Shown: positions 24,998 through 34,032 of the stretch, piece after piece | Layout: every line of letters starts with the position of its first letter | Numbering within the stretch: the first letter of the stretch is position 1 | Source of the DNA: UBA5177 sp002413265 | Lineage (GTDB): Bacteria; Chloroflexota; UBA5177 | Assembly (NCBI GenBank): GCA_036752825.1 | Contig: DAIORV010000005.1 | Location: 8,236-72,235 of the forward strand | DNA: 64,000 nucleotides | Reading direction: 5' to 3' | Translations under genes and position numbers: made by a program | Notes under the pieces: model-generated | Seen by the model: the letters and a program-made list of their open reading frames with translations, nothing else | Told to the model about the DNA's origin: nothing | The model's database searches: none

Positions 24998-26146
24998 ATG
25001 CCTGAGCCGTCATTGCCGCCTTCGCTCGCCGGACTGAAGGTCGCACTCGTTCACGACTATCTCAACCAGGCCGGCGGCGCCGAAAAGGTGGTCGAGGTTT
25101 TCGCCGAAATGTTCCCCGGCGCCCCGATCTACACCTCCGTCTACGATCGCGATGCCATGCCCGATATCTGGAAGACGTTGGACGTCCGAACCAGCTTCAT
25201 GCAGCGCATCTCTCCGCGGGTCAAGTTTGCCAGGGCCATGGTCCCGTTATATCCCGCCGCGTTCGAGCTCTTTGACCTCTCAGCCTACGACCTCGTCTTG
25301 AGCAGCACTACCACGTTCGCTAAGGCAGTAGTTACGCGACCCGAGACCTGCCACATCTGCTACTGCAACAACCCCACCAGGTTCCTGTGGATGTACCACG
25401 ACTACCTGCGCCACGAAAACCTGCCAATCGGTGTCAGAAACCTGCTGCCCTTCGTGGCGGCTCCATTTCGTGTTTGGGACTTCGCCGCCGCCCAGCGCCC
25501 TGACTACTTCGTCGCGGGCTCGCACAATGCCGCGCGCCGCATTGCCAAGTACTACCGACGAGACAGCGACGTGGTGCAGCCGCCCATTGATGCGTCCCAA
25601 TTTGCTATCTCTCCAGAGATCGGAGACTTTTACCTCGTCGTCTCGCGGCTGCAGGCCTATAAGCGTATCGACCTGGCAATAGAGGCCTGCAACCGACTCC
25701 GTCTTCCCCTCCACATCGTGGGGGATGGTCCGGATGCGGGCAGGCTTCGAGGCATGGCCGGACCGACCATCGAATTCTTCGGCCGCGCCGCCGACAGCGT
25801 CGTTCGAGAGGAATTTGCTGCCTGCCGTGCCTTTATCTTCACCGGCGAAGAGGACTTCGGTCTGACACCGTTGGAGGCTCAGGCCTCAGGTCGCCCCGTG
25901 ATTGCTTTCCAACGCGGTGGTGCGCTGGAAACGGTTAAGCCTGGGCTGAGTGGGGTCTTCTTTGGCGTGCAGACTGTCGATGCACTGGCATCGACTCTCG
26001 AGAGCTTCGATCCTGCTAGCTTCGACCCAGTGCAAATCCGGGCACACGCGCTGCAGTTCGACAAGCTGGCGTTCAAGCAGAAGCTCTACAAGGTGCTCTC
26101 ACGTCTGTACTCCGAACATCAGCAAGCCCTCGTGACGTCGTCGTAA
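24998..26146 (+). CDS. GT4-family glycosyltransferase
   Basis: 382 residues from ATG 24998 (GTG 24995 is adjacent). GT-B fold: the N-terminal acceptor domain begins LKVALVHDYLNQAGGAEKVV, and the C-terminal nucleotide-sugar domain contains YLVVSRLQAYKRIDLAIEA, HIVGDGPDAGRLRG, and the E-x7-E donor motif in EEDFGLTPLEAQASGRPVIA. Similar proteins transfer mannose or other hexoses in surface polysaccharide synthesis. It follows secF by 63 bp. Donor unknown. A 7-bp inverted repeat follows it. Confidence 0.85.
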   Translation: MPEPSLPPSLAGLKVALVHDYLNQAGGAEKVVEVFAEMFPGAPIYTSVYDRDAMPDIWKTLDVRTSFMQRISPRVKFARAMVPLYPAAFELFDLSAYDLVLSSTTTFAKAVVTRPETCHICYCNNPTRFLWMYHDYLRHENLPIGVRNLLPFVAAPFRVWDFAAAQRPDYFVAGSHNAARRIAKYYRRDSDVVQPPIDASQFAISPEIGDFYLVVSRLQAYKRIDLAIEACNRLRLPLHIVGDGPDAGRLRGMAGPTIEFFGRAADSVVREEFAACRAFIFTGEEDFGLTPLEAQASGRPVIAFQRGGALETVKPGLSGVFFGVQTVDALASTLESFDPASFDPVQIRAHALQFDKLAFKQKLYKVLSRLYSEHQQALVTSS

Positions 26147-26407
26147 CCGGACTGACTGACCCACAAGTCTTCCGGTTGCCAACGGCCATCGCGTTGGCTG
26201 CGTATGCAACGCTCGTTATTGAGATGTCCGACAACGTATGCTATGACGGGATAGTTGCCACGGACACACTCGCCCCCGAGCCCGTTCACCCCGCCCTTTT
26301 GCGCGTGAAGCGGCTTTGGGGTTCTTAGGAAGTGTGTTGCTGGTGGAATTCCTTTATGGATACGCAACGCTAAGCAGCCTTATGGATGGCCGGAAGAGAG
26401 GCAAGTC
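26147..26407. other. Regulatory gap before the XRE-TPR regulator
   Basis: 261 bp. It contains an inverted repeat GCCAACG/CGTTGGC (26178-26198, 7-nt loop), not followed by a T run; a direct repeat TAYGCAACGCT at 26203-26213 and 26361-26371; and a promoter-like pair TTGAGA (26219-26224), 17 bp, TATGAC (26242-26247). The second copy of the direct repeat lies 37 bp before the regulator start, so it could be an autoregulatory operator. The regulator ATG has GAGAGG upstream. Confidence 0.4.
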
Positions 26408-27727
26408 ATGGAGACTTCCAACGCGGCAGAGCAAGTGGACCCCAACGAGACTGAGATCGCCACCGCTGCTGTTGGCCAGCGCGTGCGTACTGCCAGACGA
26501 GAGCGGGGGCTGACCCTGGAGGATCTCGGTGGCGGAGCGCTGTCGCGCTCATTTCTCAGTCGTGTCGAGAACGGCAAGACACGAATCTCCCTGAAATCAC
26601 TGTACAAGATCGCCACACGCCTCCAGCTCCCGATGAGTCACTTCCTCGAAGGTGCTATAGGGCCCGCTGAGGCGCCCCTCGAAATTGCGCTCGACGAGGC
26701 CGAATCTTCGCTCGCCCGGCAGGACGCGGAAGGCGCGCTCTCGCGACTCAACCGGGTTTCCGTGCCTGGAAAGCTGCAGCACCGTCTCCTCTACATTCGT
26801 GGCCGGGCCCTGAATCTTCTCGAGCGCCATCGAGAGGCCATGCAGACCTTACAGACGGCTCGTGACCTCGCGCTCCAGCATGACGATTCCCACGCTTTGC
26901 TGGAGATTGAGTGTGCTCTGGGCGCTGCGTTGTTCGGCATCGGCGTCTATGACGAGGCACAGGTGCACTTTCGCACCGTCCTCAATGACGGCCAGGGCGG
27001 CGTAGAAGATCCGGCCCTTCGTGGCAAGGCTCTCGCCGGTATCGGCAATGTCTTCTACGTCCGCGGAGACGTGGCTTCTGCCCTGGATTATTTCTCGAGA
27101 GCGCGTGAGTACATGAGAACGGTCAACGACCCGGACACTGCCGGACGCGTCTACTCCGCGCTCAGCCAGGACTATCTGCAAAAGTCCGATCTTAGCTCGG
27201 CCGTTCGACATTCGAGCTACAGCGTCGGGTCATACAGACTGAAACAAAATGCTTGGGACGCCGCACGCGAGCTTGCGACTATGGCCTTTCGATATTTAGC
27301 CGCCGACGACCTCGATAGAGCAGCCGAGAGCGCCCAGGATGCCGCGTCACTGGCCGTCGCCATCGGTGACTCCGAGGACGAAGCTTTCGCGCGTTCCGCT
27401 CTCGCGGGCGTGTATCTCCGACAAGGGAATCCGGATCTCGCGGCACAGGAAGCCAACCGTGCTCTCGGGCTCGAGGCCAAGAGCCTGCCGGCGCGGTCTG
27501 ACAGTATGCTGGTCCTCGGGCGCATTGCATCGGAGACCGGGGAGTTTGATGCAGCGAACAACTACTACACCGACGTGGTGAATTCGCTGCGAGGCACTGA
27601 GCACCAGCTCAGATTCGCCGAAGCGGCAATTGAGTACAGCCGTTTCCTACACAAACTCGGCGATGTAGAAGCCGCCTACAGTCTTATGCTCGAGGCAACC
27701 GAGAAGCGTAGACCGTCGTTCGATTGA
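26408..27727 (+). CDS. XRE-family regulator with TPR array
   Basis: 439 residues. An N-terminal helix-turn-helix (about 24-80: QRVRTARRERGLTLEDL, then SRSFLSRVENGKTRISLKSL) is followed by about nine tetratricopeptide-like helical pairs to the end (ALDYFSRAREYMR, AAESAQDAASLAVAIGD, DLAAQEANRALGLEAK). The architecture resembles RRNPP-type and other ligand-gated regulators in which TPRs bind a peptide or partner protein. No small peptide gene could be established beside it. The LLM oxidoreductase gene starts 25 bp downstream and may be a co-transcribed target. Confidence 0.82.
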   Translation: METSNAAEQVDPNETEIATAAVGQRVRTARRERGLTLEDLGGGALSRSFLSRVENGKTRISLKSLYKIATRLQLPMSHFLEGAIGPAEAPLEIALDEAESSLARQDAEGALSRLNRVSVPGKLQHRLLYIRGRALNLLERHREAMQTLQTARDLALQHDDSHALLEIECALGAALFGIGVYDEAQVHFRTVLNDGQGGVEDPALRGKALAGIGNVFYVRGDVASALDYFSRAREYMRTVNDPDTAGRVYSALSQDYLQKSDLSSAVRHSSYSVGSYRLKQNAWDAARELATMAFRYLAADDLDRAAESAQDAASLAVAIGDSEDEAFARSALAGVYLRQGNPDLAAQEANRALGLEAKSLPARSDSMLVLGRIASETGEFDAANNYYTDVVNSLRGTEHQLRFAEAAIEYSRFLHKLGDVEAAYSLMLEATEKRRPSFD

Positions 27728-27752
27728 CCTGGCGCGACTAAATAACGCTTCG

Positions 27753-28769
27753 ATGGGAGAGTCGCGGGCCGGAAACAACCGGCAGACGAGGTTTGGTCTC
27801 GGGGTCTCGAATTGCCGCCCGACCTCCGAGGTCGTCACGGCGGTGCGAACGGCGGAGGGTTTGGGAGCCGAGATCGCCTTCGTGGCCGAGGACGTAAATT
27901 GCCGCGATGCCTTCCAGCTCCTCACCGCGTCCGCTCTCGAGACGGGTAGAATCCGGCTTTCCACCGGCGTGGTCAATCCGTTCACTCGCAATCCCACGTC
28001 GCTGGCCATGGCGGCTGCCACGCTCGACGAGATCAGCGACGGCAGGGCCTCGCTGGGTCTCGGCACCAGTTCGCCGGCCCTAATCGAAGGTCAGATGGGA
28101 ATTCCTCACACTGGCTCCGTTCGTGTCATGAGGGAAGCGGTTGAGGTGATCAAGCTTCTGCTCGAAGGAGGCACCGTGAGTTACAGCGGCTCGGTCTACA
28201 GCTACGTCGAAGCCGAGTTGGAAGTCCGGCCGAAGCAACCCTCCGTGCCTATCTTTTTTGCTGCGATGGGATCGCGGATGCTGAGGCTCGCTGGACGAAT
28301 GGCCGACGGCGTGCTCCTGAATGTTGGAGCGTCGCCGGCCTACGTGCGCTGGGCCGTAAGTGAGCTGGAGAGAGGCGCCGGCGAAGTTGGCCGGGATCCG
28401 GCAAACATTACGGTCGCCGCCTGGATGACCGCGTATGTAAGTGACCACCTCGAGGACAGCCTTCGGCGCGCTCGAGAGTGGCTCGCCATCATGCTCTCGA
28501 TTCCTCGACAGGGAGAGCTCTTGTTGGAGAAGGCAGGCTTCGATCTCGGAATCCTGGAAGGTATCCGAGAGGAGGTTCGAGGTTACCCGCACGGCGGCAA
28601 CCGCACCGCCGCGGGGAAGCTCGTCCCTGTGGAGGTCGCCCACGAACTGACGCTCATCGGCACGGCCGCCGAGGTCGGTGCGCGCATCGACGAATATCGC
28701 CGCGCGGGAGTTCAAATCCCCGTGCTTGGCATCTCGACGCTCGAAGCCGTCATGCCGGGCGCCTCGTGA
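27753..28769 (+). CDS. LLM-class (F420/FMN) flavin-dependent oxidoreductase
   Basis: 338 residues; a luciferase-like TIM barrel. Visible features are FGLGVSNCRP at strand 1, IRLSTGVVNPFTRNP, the conserved core DEISDGRASLGLGTSSPALI, a substrate-loop region VEVIKLLLEGGTVSYSG and PIFFAAMGSRMLRLAGRMADGVLLN. The pattern is closest to coenzyme F420-dependent methylenetetrahydromethanopterin-reductase-like enzymes, but the flavin type cannot be proved from sequence. It lies directly behind the XRE-TPR gene and converges on comF. Confidence 0.85.
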   Translation: MGESRAGNNRQTRFGLGVSNCRPTSEVVTAVRTAEGLGAEIAFVAEDVNCRDAFQLLTASALETGRIRLSTGVVNPFTRNPTSLAMAAATLDEISDGRASLGLGTSSPALIEGQMGIPHTGSVRVMREAVEVIKLLLEGGTVSYSGSVYSYVEAELEVRPKQPSVPIFFAAMGSRMLRLAGRMADGVLLNVGASPAYVRWAVSELERGAGEVGRDPANITVAAWMTAYVSDHLEDSLRRAREWLAIMLSIPRQGELLLEKAGFDLGILEGIREEVRGYPHGGNRTAAGKLVPVEVAHELTLIGTAAEVGARIDEYRRAGVQIPVLGISTLEAVMPGAS

Positions 28770-28789
28770 AGTCGCCCATGTGCTCGTCG

Positions 28790-29452
28790 CTAAGGCCGCC
28801 GATCCGCTCCCGCCTCGGCTCGCGCAAACACCAGCCCGATGATCTCCCCCGCTCCGCTCTCCCGAAGTGCTTGCCCCGCCGCCGTCAGAGTGCTCCCGGT
28901 TGTATACACGTCGTCGACGAGGAGCACGTTCTCGCCATGTAATCGAGCCTCGCACTTGAACGCGTTTTCGAGATTGAGCTTTCTCTCGGCTACGGCAAGC
29001 TGAACCTGGTCCAGAGTTTTGCGCACCCGCACAAGCGCTTTTGCCTCGAACGGCAGCGATAAGGCCTGGGCAAGGTGGCGCGAGAGCATTGCCGCTTGGT
29101 CATACCCCCTTTCTCGCCGGCGGCTGGAATGAAGAGCGACGTGGACCACAAGGCTCCCACCTGCCTCAGCGGCAGCATCCGCCATAAGCCGTCCCATCAA
29201 ACCCGATATGGCGTGGCGATTTTGGTACTTCAGTGCGTGGACCGCTTCGCGTGCCGCTCCCTCGAACTCTGCAACCCCGATCACGCGCTCGATGACGCCC
29301 ATGGGCTCGGCGCAGCGATTGCATTGGTGGGCGACCGACAGCCGTCCACAGAGTCCGCAGGTGTTACCGGCTGCCCACGCGACTGAGGTCCAACAGCTTC
29401 TGCAAATCCAGCGTCCGACGCGGCGACATCCCACACAAACCGGGGGAAACAC
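28790..29452 (-). CDS. comF: ComF-family amidophosphoribosyltransferase-like protein
   Basis: 220 residues from GTG 29452. The upstream frame stays open and reads plausibly (ALDVV before FPPVCVGC), so the real start may be a little further up with a non-canonical codon. Two CxxC zinc-ribbon pairs (CVGC/CRSC and CGLC/CNRC) are followed by a phosphoribosyltransferase domain with HSSRRRERGYDQA and the PRPP motif ENVLLVDDVYTTGSTL. ComF supports DNA uptake in competent bacteria. Together with comEC at the left edge it suggests a competence apparatus. Confidence 0.88.
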   Translation of the reverse strand: MFPPVCVGCRRVGRWICRSCWTSVAWAAGNTCGLCGRLSVAHQCNRCAEPMGVIERVIGVAEFEGAAREAVHALKYQNRHAISGLMGRLMADAAAEAGGSLVVHVALHSSRRRERGYDQAAMLSRHLAQALSLPFEAKALVRVRKTLDQVQLAVAERKLNLENAFKCEARLHGENVLLVDDVYTTGSTLTAAGQALRESGAGEIIGLVFARAEAGADRRP

Positions 29453-29543
29453 AACGTCGAGCGCCCGCTCGAGCGTTGGTACGCGCGGGTACTCGGGCGA
29501 GATGCGGAATTTGGAGGTGCTAACGGTTTCCGTGCTTAGCTTC

Positions 29544-30197
29544 TCAGGCAGCGAGGCCGAGCACCTTCAAAGTGCGATCGAACCTGGTGCGGACGTGCAC
29601 CAGCGGGCTGCTCAGTCTTCCGTACCAGGTGCCACCGCGCATCGACTCGAGGAAGCTTTCTGCATCCTCAAAGGGAGGCACGTCCACGTAGGCGTGGCCG
29701 AACTCGCCGTACGTGTGAGCGTCGCTGCCGGCGCCGCTCAGCAAACTGTTCTCCTTGGCGTACTGGAGTGCGCGAGCATTGAAGCGCGGCAAAGCATTCC
29801 GTGCGTTGAAAACTTCCAGGATGTCAATGTGCGGAGTTACGACTTCCAGTGCCTCTCGCTCGATGCGACTCCCGCGGACTTCATCAAAGGGATGAGGAAC
29901 GTACGCCAGGCCCCCCTGCGCGTGGATGCGCTCCACCGTTTCCAAGGGCGCCTGTCCCGGCGCGATCCATTCACTCAGGAACAGACCGATGATCTCCCCA
30001 CGGGAGGTCTTTATCTCCTCGGAGGGGATTACCACGAACGGAGCCCGTTTCTGCATCTCCAGTGCGCCCTTGAGCTCGTTGTGGTCGGTCACCGCAATAC
30101 CGTCCAGCTTCCCCTTGCGTACCACGTCGATGATTCGGTCGTAGTCGCTCACGCAATCCTTCGAACAGAAGGTATGTGTGTGCAGATCGATCTTCAC
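29544..30197 (-). CDS. PHP-domain metal-dependent phosphoesterase
   Basis: 217 residues from GTG 30197; the longer frame reads back into the UbiA gene. PHP motifs: IDLHTHTFCSKDC (HxH), AVTDHNEL (DH), PSEEIKTSRGEIIGL (E), a middle histidine in VPHPFDE, and the closing GAGSDAHTYGEFG (DxH). Such stand-alone proteins hydrolyse phosphodiesters such as short nucleic acids or 3',5'-nucleotides (YciV/RnaAM type). It lies 13 bp downstream of the UbiA gene, probably in one transcript. Confidence 0.86.
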   Translation of the reverse strand: MKIDLHTHTFCSKDCVSDYDRIIDVVRKGKLDGIAVTDHNELKGALEMQKRAPFVVIPSEEIKTSRGEIIGLFLSEWIAPGQAPLETVERIHAQGGLAYVPHPFDEVRGSRIEREALEVVTPHIDILEVFNARNALPRFNARALQYAKENSLLSGAGSDAHTYGEFGHAYVDVPPFEDAESFLESMRGGTWYGRLSSPLVHVRTRFDRTLKVLGLAA

Positions 30198-30210
30198 TGC
30201 TGACGCATTT

Positions 30211-31131
30211 CTATTTGTAGTAGTGGAGTATGAACGCGGCACTGACCGTCCATAGGAGAAGGTCCGCGAACAGAGGAATGTCCCGCCAGACCGCCTCCTC
30301 CGGTGCACCGGAGAAGTCCGTACGGTGAACCAACAGCAGATAACGGAAGACGCCGTACAGCACGAATGGAATTGTCACCATCATGGCGTGATTCTGGGGC
30401 ACCGCGCTCGCATAGAAGGTGTACAAGGAATACGCAATGATAGTCGCGCCGGCGACGATATTGATCAAGTCGTCGAGCAGGGGGCCGGTGTACTCTTCGA
30501 GATTCCTTCGGTGCACGCGGGCCGTTTCCTCGAGCAGCAGCAGCTCGTGGCGCCGCTTTCCGAAACCGAGAAATAGGGAAATCAGGACCGTGCAAAGATA
30601 CAGCCAGGGCGAGATAGACACGTGAATCACGACCGCGCCCGCCGCGGCCCGCAACACGAATCCGGCCGCAATGGCGAACACGTCGATCAGCACCAGGTGT
30701 TTGAGCTGCAGGGTGTAGGCGGTCTGTAAAACCATATACGCGAGCGCGACCAGTCCGAAGCCGGCATCGAGCACAAGAGATGCGGCGACACTGCAAAGCG
30801 CTAGGACAAGAGACACCGTCAGTGCCAGGCGGACTGAAATCCTGCCGGCGGCGATGGGCCGGTTCGCCTTCAGCGGATGCTGCCGATCCGCCTCGACGTC
30901 CATGGCGTCGTTCAGGAAATAAACGGATGACGAAAGGGCGCAGAAGAGCGCGAATGCAGCCAATGCACGAACCGCAAGGTCCGCATGGGCGAGCTTCCCG
31001 GCGAAGATGACCGCTGCGAAGAGGAAGCCATTCTTTATCCACTGCTTCGGTCGCGCCGTGAGAATGAGATCCGAAACCAGCGAGGAGCGCCTGACCGCCT
31101 CGGATGGTAGTTGGGAGATCGATTCTTGCAT
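30211..31131 (-). CDS. UbiA prenyltransferase, decaprenyl-phosphate phosphoribosyltransferase-like
   Basis: 306 residues from ATG 31131 (ATG 31161 is also possible; GGGA lies five bases before 31131). Nine hydrophobic helices. The first aspartate-rich motif is YFLNDAMDVEADRQHP, followed by KANRPIAAG, both typical of the DPPR synthase branch along with the N-terminal ARPKQWIKNGFLFAAVIFAG. In mycobacteria this enzyme transfers phosphoribose to decaprenyl phosphate, the first step to the arabinose donor DPA. No epimerase partner (DprE1/2) is in the window. Confidence 0.86.
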   Translation of the reverse strand: MQESISQLPSEAVRRSSLVSDLILTARPKQWIKNGFLFAAVIFAGKLAHADLAVRALAAFALFCALSSSVYFLNDAMDVEADRQHPLKANRPIAAGRISVRLALTVSLVLALCSVAASLVLDAGFGLVALAYMVLQTAYTLQLKHLVLIDVFAIAAGFVLRAAAGAVVIHVSISPWLYLCTVLISLFLGFGKRRHELLLLEETARVHRRNLEEYTGPLLDDLINIVAGATIIAYSLYTFYASAVPQNHAMMVTIPFVLYGVFRYLLLVHRTDFSGAPEEAVWRDIPLFADLLLWTVSAAFILHYYK

Positions 31132-31305
31132 GAAAATCCCGCGAAAAGTCTGTTTCGCCATGGTATCAGCGTGCTAAACGCCCTAACAACCGACGAAACG
31201 CGCGCGACCCGTGCCGGCCAGCCGCCGCGGTGATAATGTGGTGAGCTTTGGAGACCACGGCCTAGCTAGCGCGTACACTAACGCAGTTCGGATGCCTCAC
31301 CCCGT

Positions 31306-31728
31306 ATGTTCGGCCACTTCTACGAACTAATCGTCGTTCTGATCCTGGCGCTTATCTTCTTTGGCCCCGAGAAGCTGCCCGAGATTGCCCACACGGCAGG
31401 CAAGATGATCGGGGAGCTGCGCGCCGCAATGGACTCCGCGCTGCAGCCCGATCAGCAGATCCAGGACGACGAGTTTGCCACCTACTATTACGACTCAATG
31501 CAGCACTCAGACGAGCCGGACATCGAGGTGGAGGAGCTTCCCGACCCCGCTGACGAGGTCGATTACCCTTCGGCCGGCGGCCACCAGCATGACACGCATC
31601 TCGGAATCGAGGTGGGCCCAGAGACCGATCACGGCGCCGGAGCCGAGGCTGCACAAGACCGACTGGCAGGCAGGTCATCCAGGCCGCATGTTGACGAAGA
31701 GGACGCGGCAAATCCCTCGAAGCCGTAG
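31306..31728 (+). CDS. Sec-independent translocase component, TatA/TatB family
   Basis: 140 residues. One N-terminal helix (ELIVVLILALIFFG) leads into the FGPEKLPEI hinge and an amphipathic helix (AGKMIGELRAAMDSAL), the Tat layout. The Glu just before the membrane helix (FYEL) is the TatB-like position, where TatA usually has Gln or a small residue. The remaining 90 residues are an acidic, His- and Asp-rich disordered tail, longer than in most TatA. A TACACT -10-like hexamer lies at 31274-31279. No tatC is present in the window. Confidence 0.82.
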   Translation: MFGHFYELIVVLILALIFFGPEKLPEIAHTAGKMIGELRAAMDSALQPDQQIQDDEFATYYYDSMQHSDEPDIEVEELPDPADEVDYPSAGGHQHDTHLGIEVGPETDHGAGAEAAQDRLAGRSSRPHVDEEDAANPSKP

Positions 31729-31740
31729 GGATACCGCCGC

Positions 31741-32454
31741 TTAGCCAGGATGTCGCACCTCGGCCGCTCCGTCGTCAAGGCCAACCACAACAGCGGCGGC
31801 CATACCCAGAAAAAGTCCGTGCTCAACCACGCCGGTTTGCAGCTTGATGGCGTTGGCGGTTTCGTGGCGAGCTAGATCTATGCCACGTGCAGCGTGACAG
31901 TCGAGAATCAGGTTGTGGTTCGACGTGAGGTAGGGCCGTCCACTCTCAGCCTGTCGCACGGTCGATTCGAGACCTATGTCCTGCAAGTGTTGCTTCGTCG
32001 ACAGCCATCCGAACTGCACGATTTCGACAGGGATGGGTGTTTTTTCCCCTAGCCGCTCCACCAGCTTGCTACTGTCTACGATCACCACAAAACGCGCGGC
32101 GGCCGACGCCACGAGCTTCTCTCTCAGCAGTGCTCCCCCATGGCCTTTGATCAAATTAAGGTGAGGGTCAACCTCGTCGGCCCCATCGATGCAGAGATCG
32201 ACACGAGCCCGTTCGTCCAGTCGTTTCAGCGGTATGCCATACGAACGCGCAATGGCGTCCGTCGCCTTTGATGTAGCAACGCCCGTGAAGCGGAGCCCCC
32301 CTCGATGGAGCTCTCCCAGCGCGTGCACAGCAAGCTCCGCTGTCGTCCCACTTCCCAGGCCGACCGCCATGCCGTCTAGTACCATGGACGCGGCGTACCT
32401 GGCGGCCGCCTCTTTCTGCTCCTGGGATCCCATCTCTTCCAGATTATGCGGCAT
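31741..32454 (-). CDS. rpiA: Ribose-5-phosphate isomerase A
   Basis: 237 residues; interconverts ribose-5-P and ribulose-5-P. Motifs GLGSGTTAE, ATSKATDAIA, DLCIDGADEVDP (catalytic Asp) and IKGHGGALLREK (catalytic Glu, Lys) are complete. Read divergently from gntK with a 29-bp gap, so it is transcribed apart from, but positioned with, the pentose phosphate operon whose pathway gap it fills. Confidence 0.95.
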   Translation of the reverse strand: MPHNLEEMGSQEQKEAAARYAASMVLDGMAVGLGSGTTAELAVHALGELHRGGLRFTGVATSKATDAIARSYGIPLKRLDERARVDLCIDGADEVDPHLNLIKGHGGALLREKLVASAAARFVVIVDSSKLVERLGEKTPIPVEIVQFGWLSTKQHLQDIGLESTVRQAESGRPYLTSNHNLILDCHAARGIDLARHETANAIKLQTGVVEHGLFLGMAAAVVVGLDDGAAEVRHPG

Positions 32455-32483
32455 GACCGGATACCAGGAGTCTGGAGGACGCG

Positions 32484-33983
32484 TTGGACGAGACTCAGGT
32501 GGATGCGTCAGAAGCCGCGGATCCTCTGATTCTCACGATTGATGTCGGATCCTCGTCCGTGAGAGCTTTTATCGTCGACGGAGCCGGACGCGCCGTTCGC
32601 GACATGGTCGCGCGCCGGCACTATGCACTACAAACCACCACAGACGGCGCGGCGGAGGCCGACGCCGATCAGCTTCTGCGGTACGTAGAGATCTGCATTG
32701 ATGAGGTGCTCGCCTCTCTCGAGCGATCGAAGCGAGTCGTGAGGGCGGTGGCGTGCGACACCTTCTGGCACAGTCTTGTGGGCATCAAGAAAGACTTAGC
32801 GCCGTCCACCACCGTGCTCACCTGGGCCGACACTCGAAGCGCCGACGCTTCGGCACAGCTCCGCAGAAAGCTGGATGCAGAAGCCATACATCAGCGCACC
32901 GGCGCCGGGCTTTACGCAAATTTCCTGCCGGCCAAGCTGCTTTGGCTGTCGGAGACTCAGCGTGACGCTTTCGATACGTCGTCACATTGGATGTCGCTCG
33001 GTGAGTACATCTATCTGAAGTTCTTCGGCCGGCTTCGGGTCTCCATTTGCATGGCGTCGGGTACCGGCCTGTTCGACCAGCGGCGTTGTACGTGGGACGA
33101 AGAGTTGATCGAGGAGCTCCCTATAGACGTGGATCAGCTTTCGCCGATCACAGAATTTTCGGCTGCCTTCACTGATCCCGTCGATCGCTACGCCAAACGG
33201 TGGCCCTCGCTCGCCGAAATTCCCTGGTACCTTCCACTGGGCGACGGGGCCTGCAACAACATCGGTAGCGGCGGAGTTGATGAAGAACGCGCCGTGCTGA
33301 TGGTGGGTACGTCGGGGGCGATTCGCGTGGTACGACGCTCCGACGATTTCCAGGTCCCGAAGGGCCTCTGGACCTATCGGGTCGATGCGAAGCGCATAGT
33401 TCAGGGCGGTGCACTATCCGGTGGTGGGAATGTGTTCGCCTGGTTGGCGCGGATTCTCGCCTCTACCGATCCGGATGAGCTCGAGGCTGAACTGACTCAA
33501 GTAGCGCCCGACTCACACGGGCTGACGGCACTGCCGTTTCTAGCAGGCGAACGCAGCCCTGGATGGCACGCCGAGGCGCGAGCCGCCATAGTCGGCATGA
33601 CCCTGGCAACGACACCCGCCGGGATCGCCAGAGCGATGCTCGAGGGTGTTGCGTTTCGTTTTGGTCTCGTCCTCTCCATTCTGACCGCGGAAATCGGTCA
33701 GGTGCGCGGTATCATCGGAAGTGGCGTGGGATTGCTGCACTCACCGGCGTGGATGGAAATCATGACTGATGTGCTGGGACGGCCCATCACAGTCTCAGCG
33801 GTCGAGGAAGCGACGTGCCGGGGCGCAGCCCTCCTCGCGCTCGAAGCAATGGGCCACGTTAGGGATCTTGCCGCGCTTTCAGCTCCCGTTGGGAGGACTT
33901 TTGAGCCCCGGGCCGAGAACACAAGGATTTATGCCGCGGCGACAAAGCGGCAGGAGGACCTATACCAACGTCTGCTTGCTTGA
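32484..33983 (+). CDS. gntK: FGGY-family carbohydrate kinase, probable gluconokinase
   Basis: 499 residues from TTG 32484, supported by GGAGG at 32474-32478. FGGY kinase fold: phosphate-1 motif LTIDVGSSSVRAFIVD, ACDTFWHSLVG, TWADTRS, catalytic region LGDGACNNIGSGG, MVGTSGAIRV and the C-terminal adenosine site IIGSGVGLLHSPAWMEI with CRGAALLA. First gene of the operon gntK-tkt-gnd-zwf-opcA-pgl-rpe; context (6-phosphogluconate dehydrogenase, lactonase) supports gluconate as substrate over xylulose or glycerol. It would let external gluconate enter the pentose pathway. Confidence 0.85.
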   Translation: MDETQVDASEAADPLILTIDVGSSSVRAFIVDGAGRAVRDMVARRHYALQTTTDGAAEADADQLLRYVEICIDEVLASLERSKRVVRAVACDTFWHSLVGIKKDLAPSTTVLTWADTRSADASAQLRRKLDAEAIHQRTGAGLYANFLPAKLLWLSETQRDAFDTSSHWMSLGEYIYLKFFGRLRVSICMASGTGLFDQRRCTWDEELIEELPIDVDQLSPITEFSAAFTDPVDRYAKRWPSLAEIPWYLPLGDGACNNIGSGGVDEERAVLMVGTSGAIRVVRRSDDFQVPKGLWTYRVDAKRIVQGGALSGGGNVFAWLARILASTDPDELEAELTQVAPDSHGLTALPFLAGERSPGWHAEARAAIVGMTLATTPAGIARAMLEGVAFRFGLVLSILTAEIGQVRGIIGSGVGLLHSPAWMEIMTDVLGRPITVSAVEEATCRGAALLALEAMGHVRDLAALSAPVGRTFEPRAENTRIYAAATKRQEDLYQRLLA

Positions 33984-34032
33984 ACACCGTCCACACACGT
34001 CTCTAAGAGGCGTCCGCGAAAGGGGATAGAAG

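Noticed and set aside
26316..26513. Small hydrophobic ORF before the XRE-TPR regulator, considered as a signalling peptide
   Set aside because: TTG start without Shine-Dalgarno, and it runs into the regulator's coding sequence in another frame. The hydrophobic start is suggestive but not enough.
29208..30203. 331-codon plus-strand ORF
   Set aside because: Antisense to comF and the PHP gene, both with complete motifs on the minus strand.
30194..31042. 282-codon minus-strand ORF
   Set aside because: Same strand but another frame of the UbiA gene; Arg/Cys-rich shadow without membrane helices.
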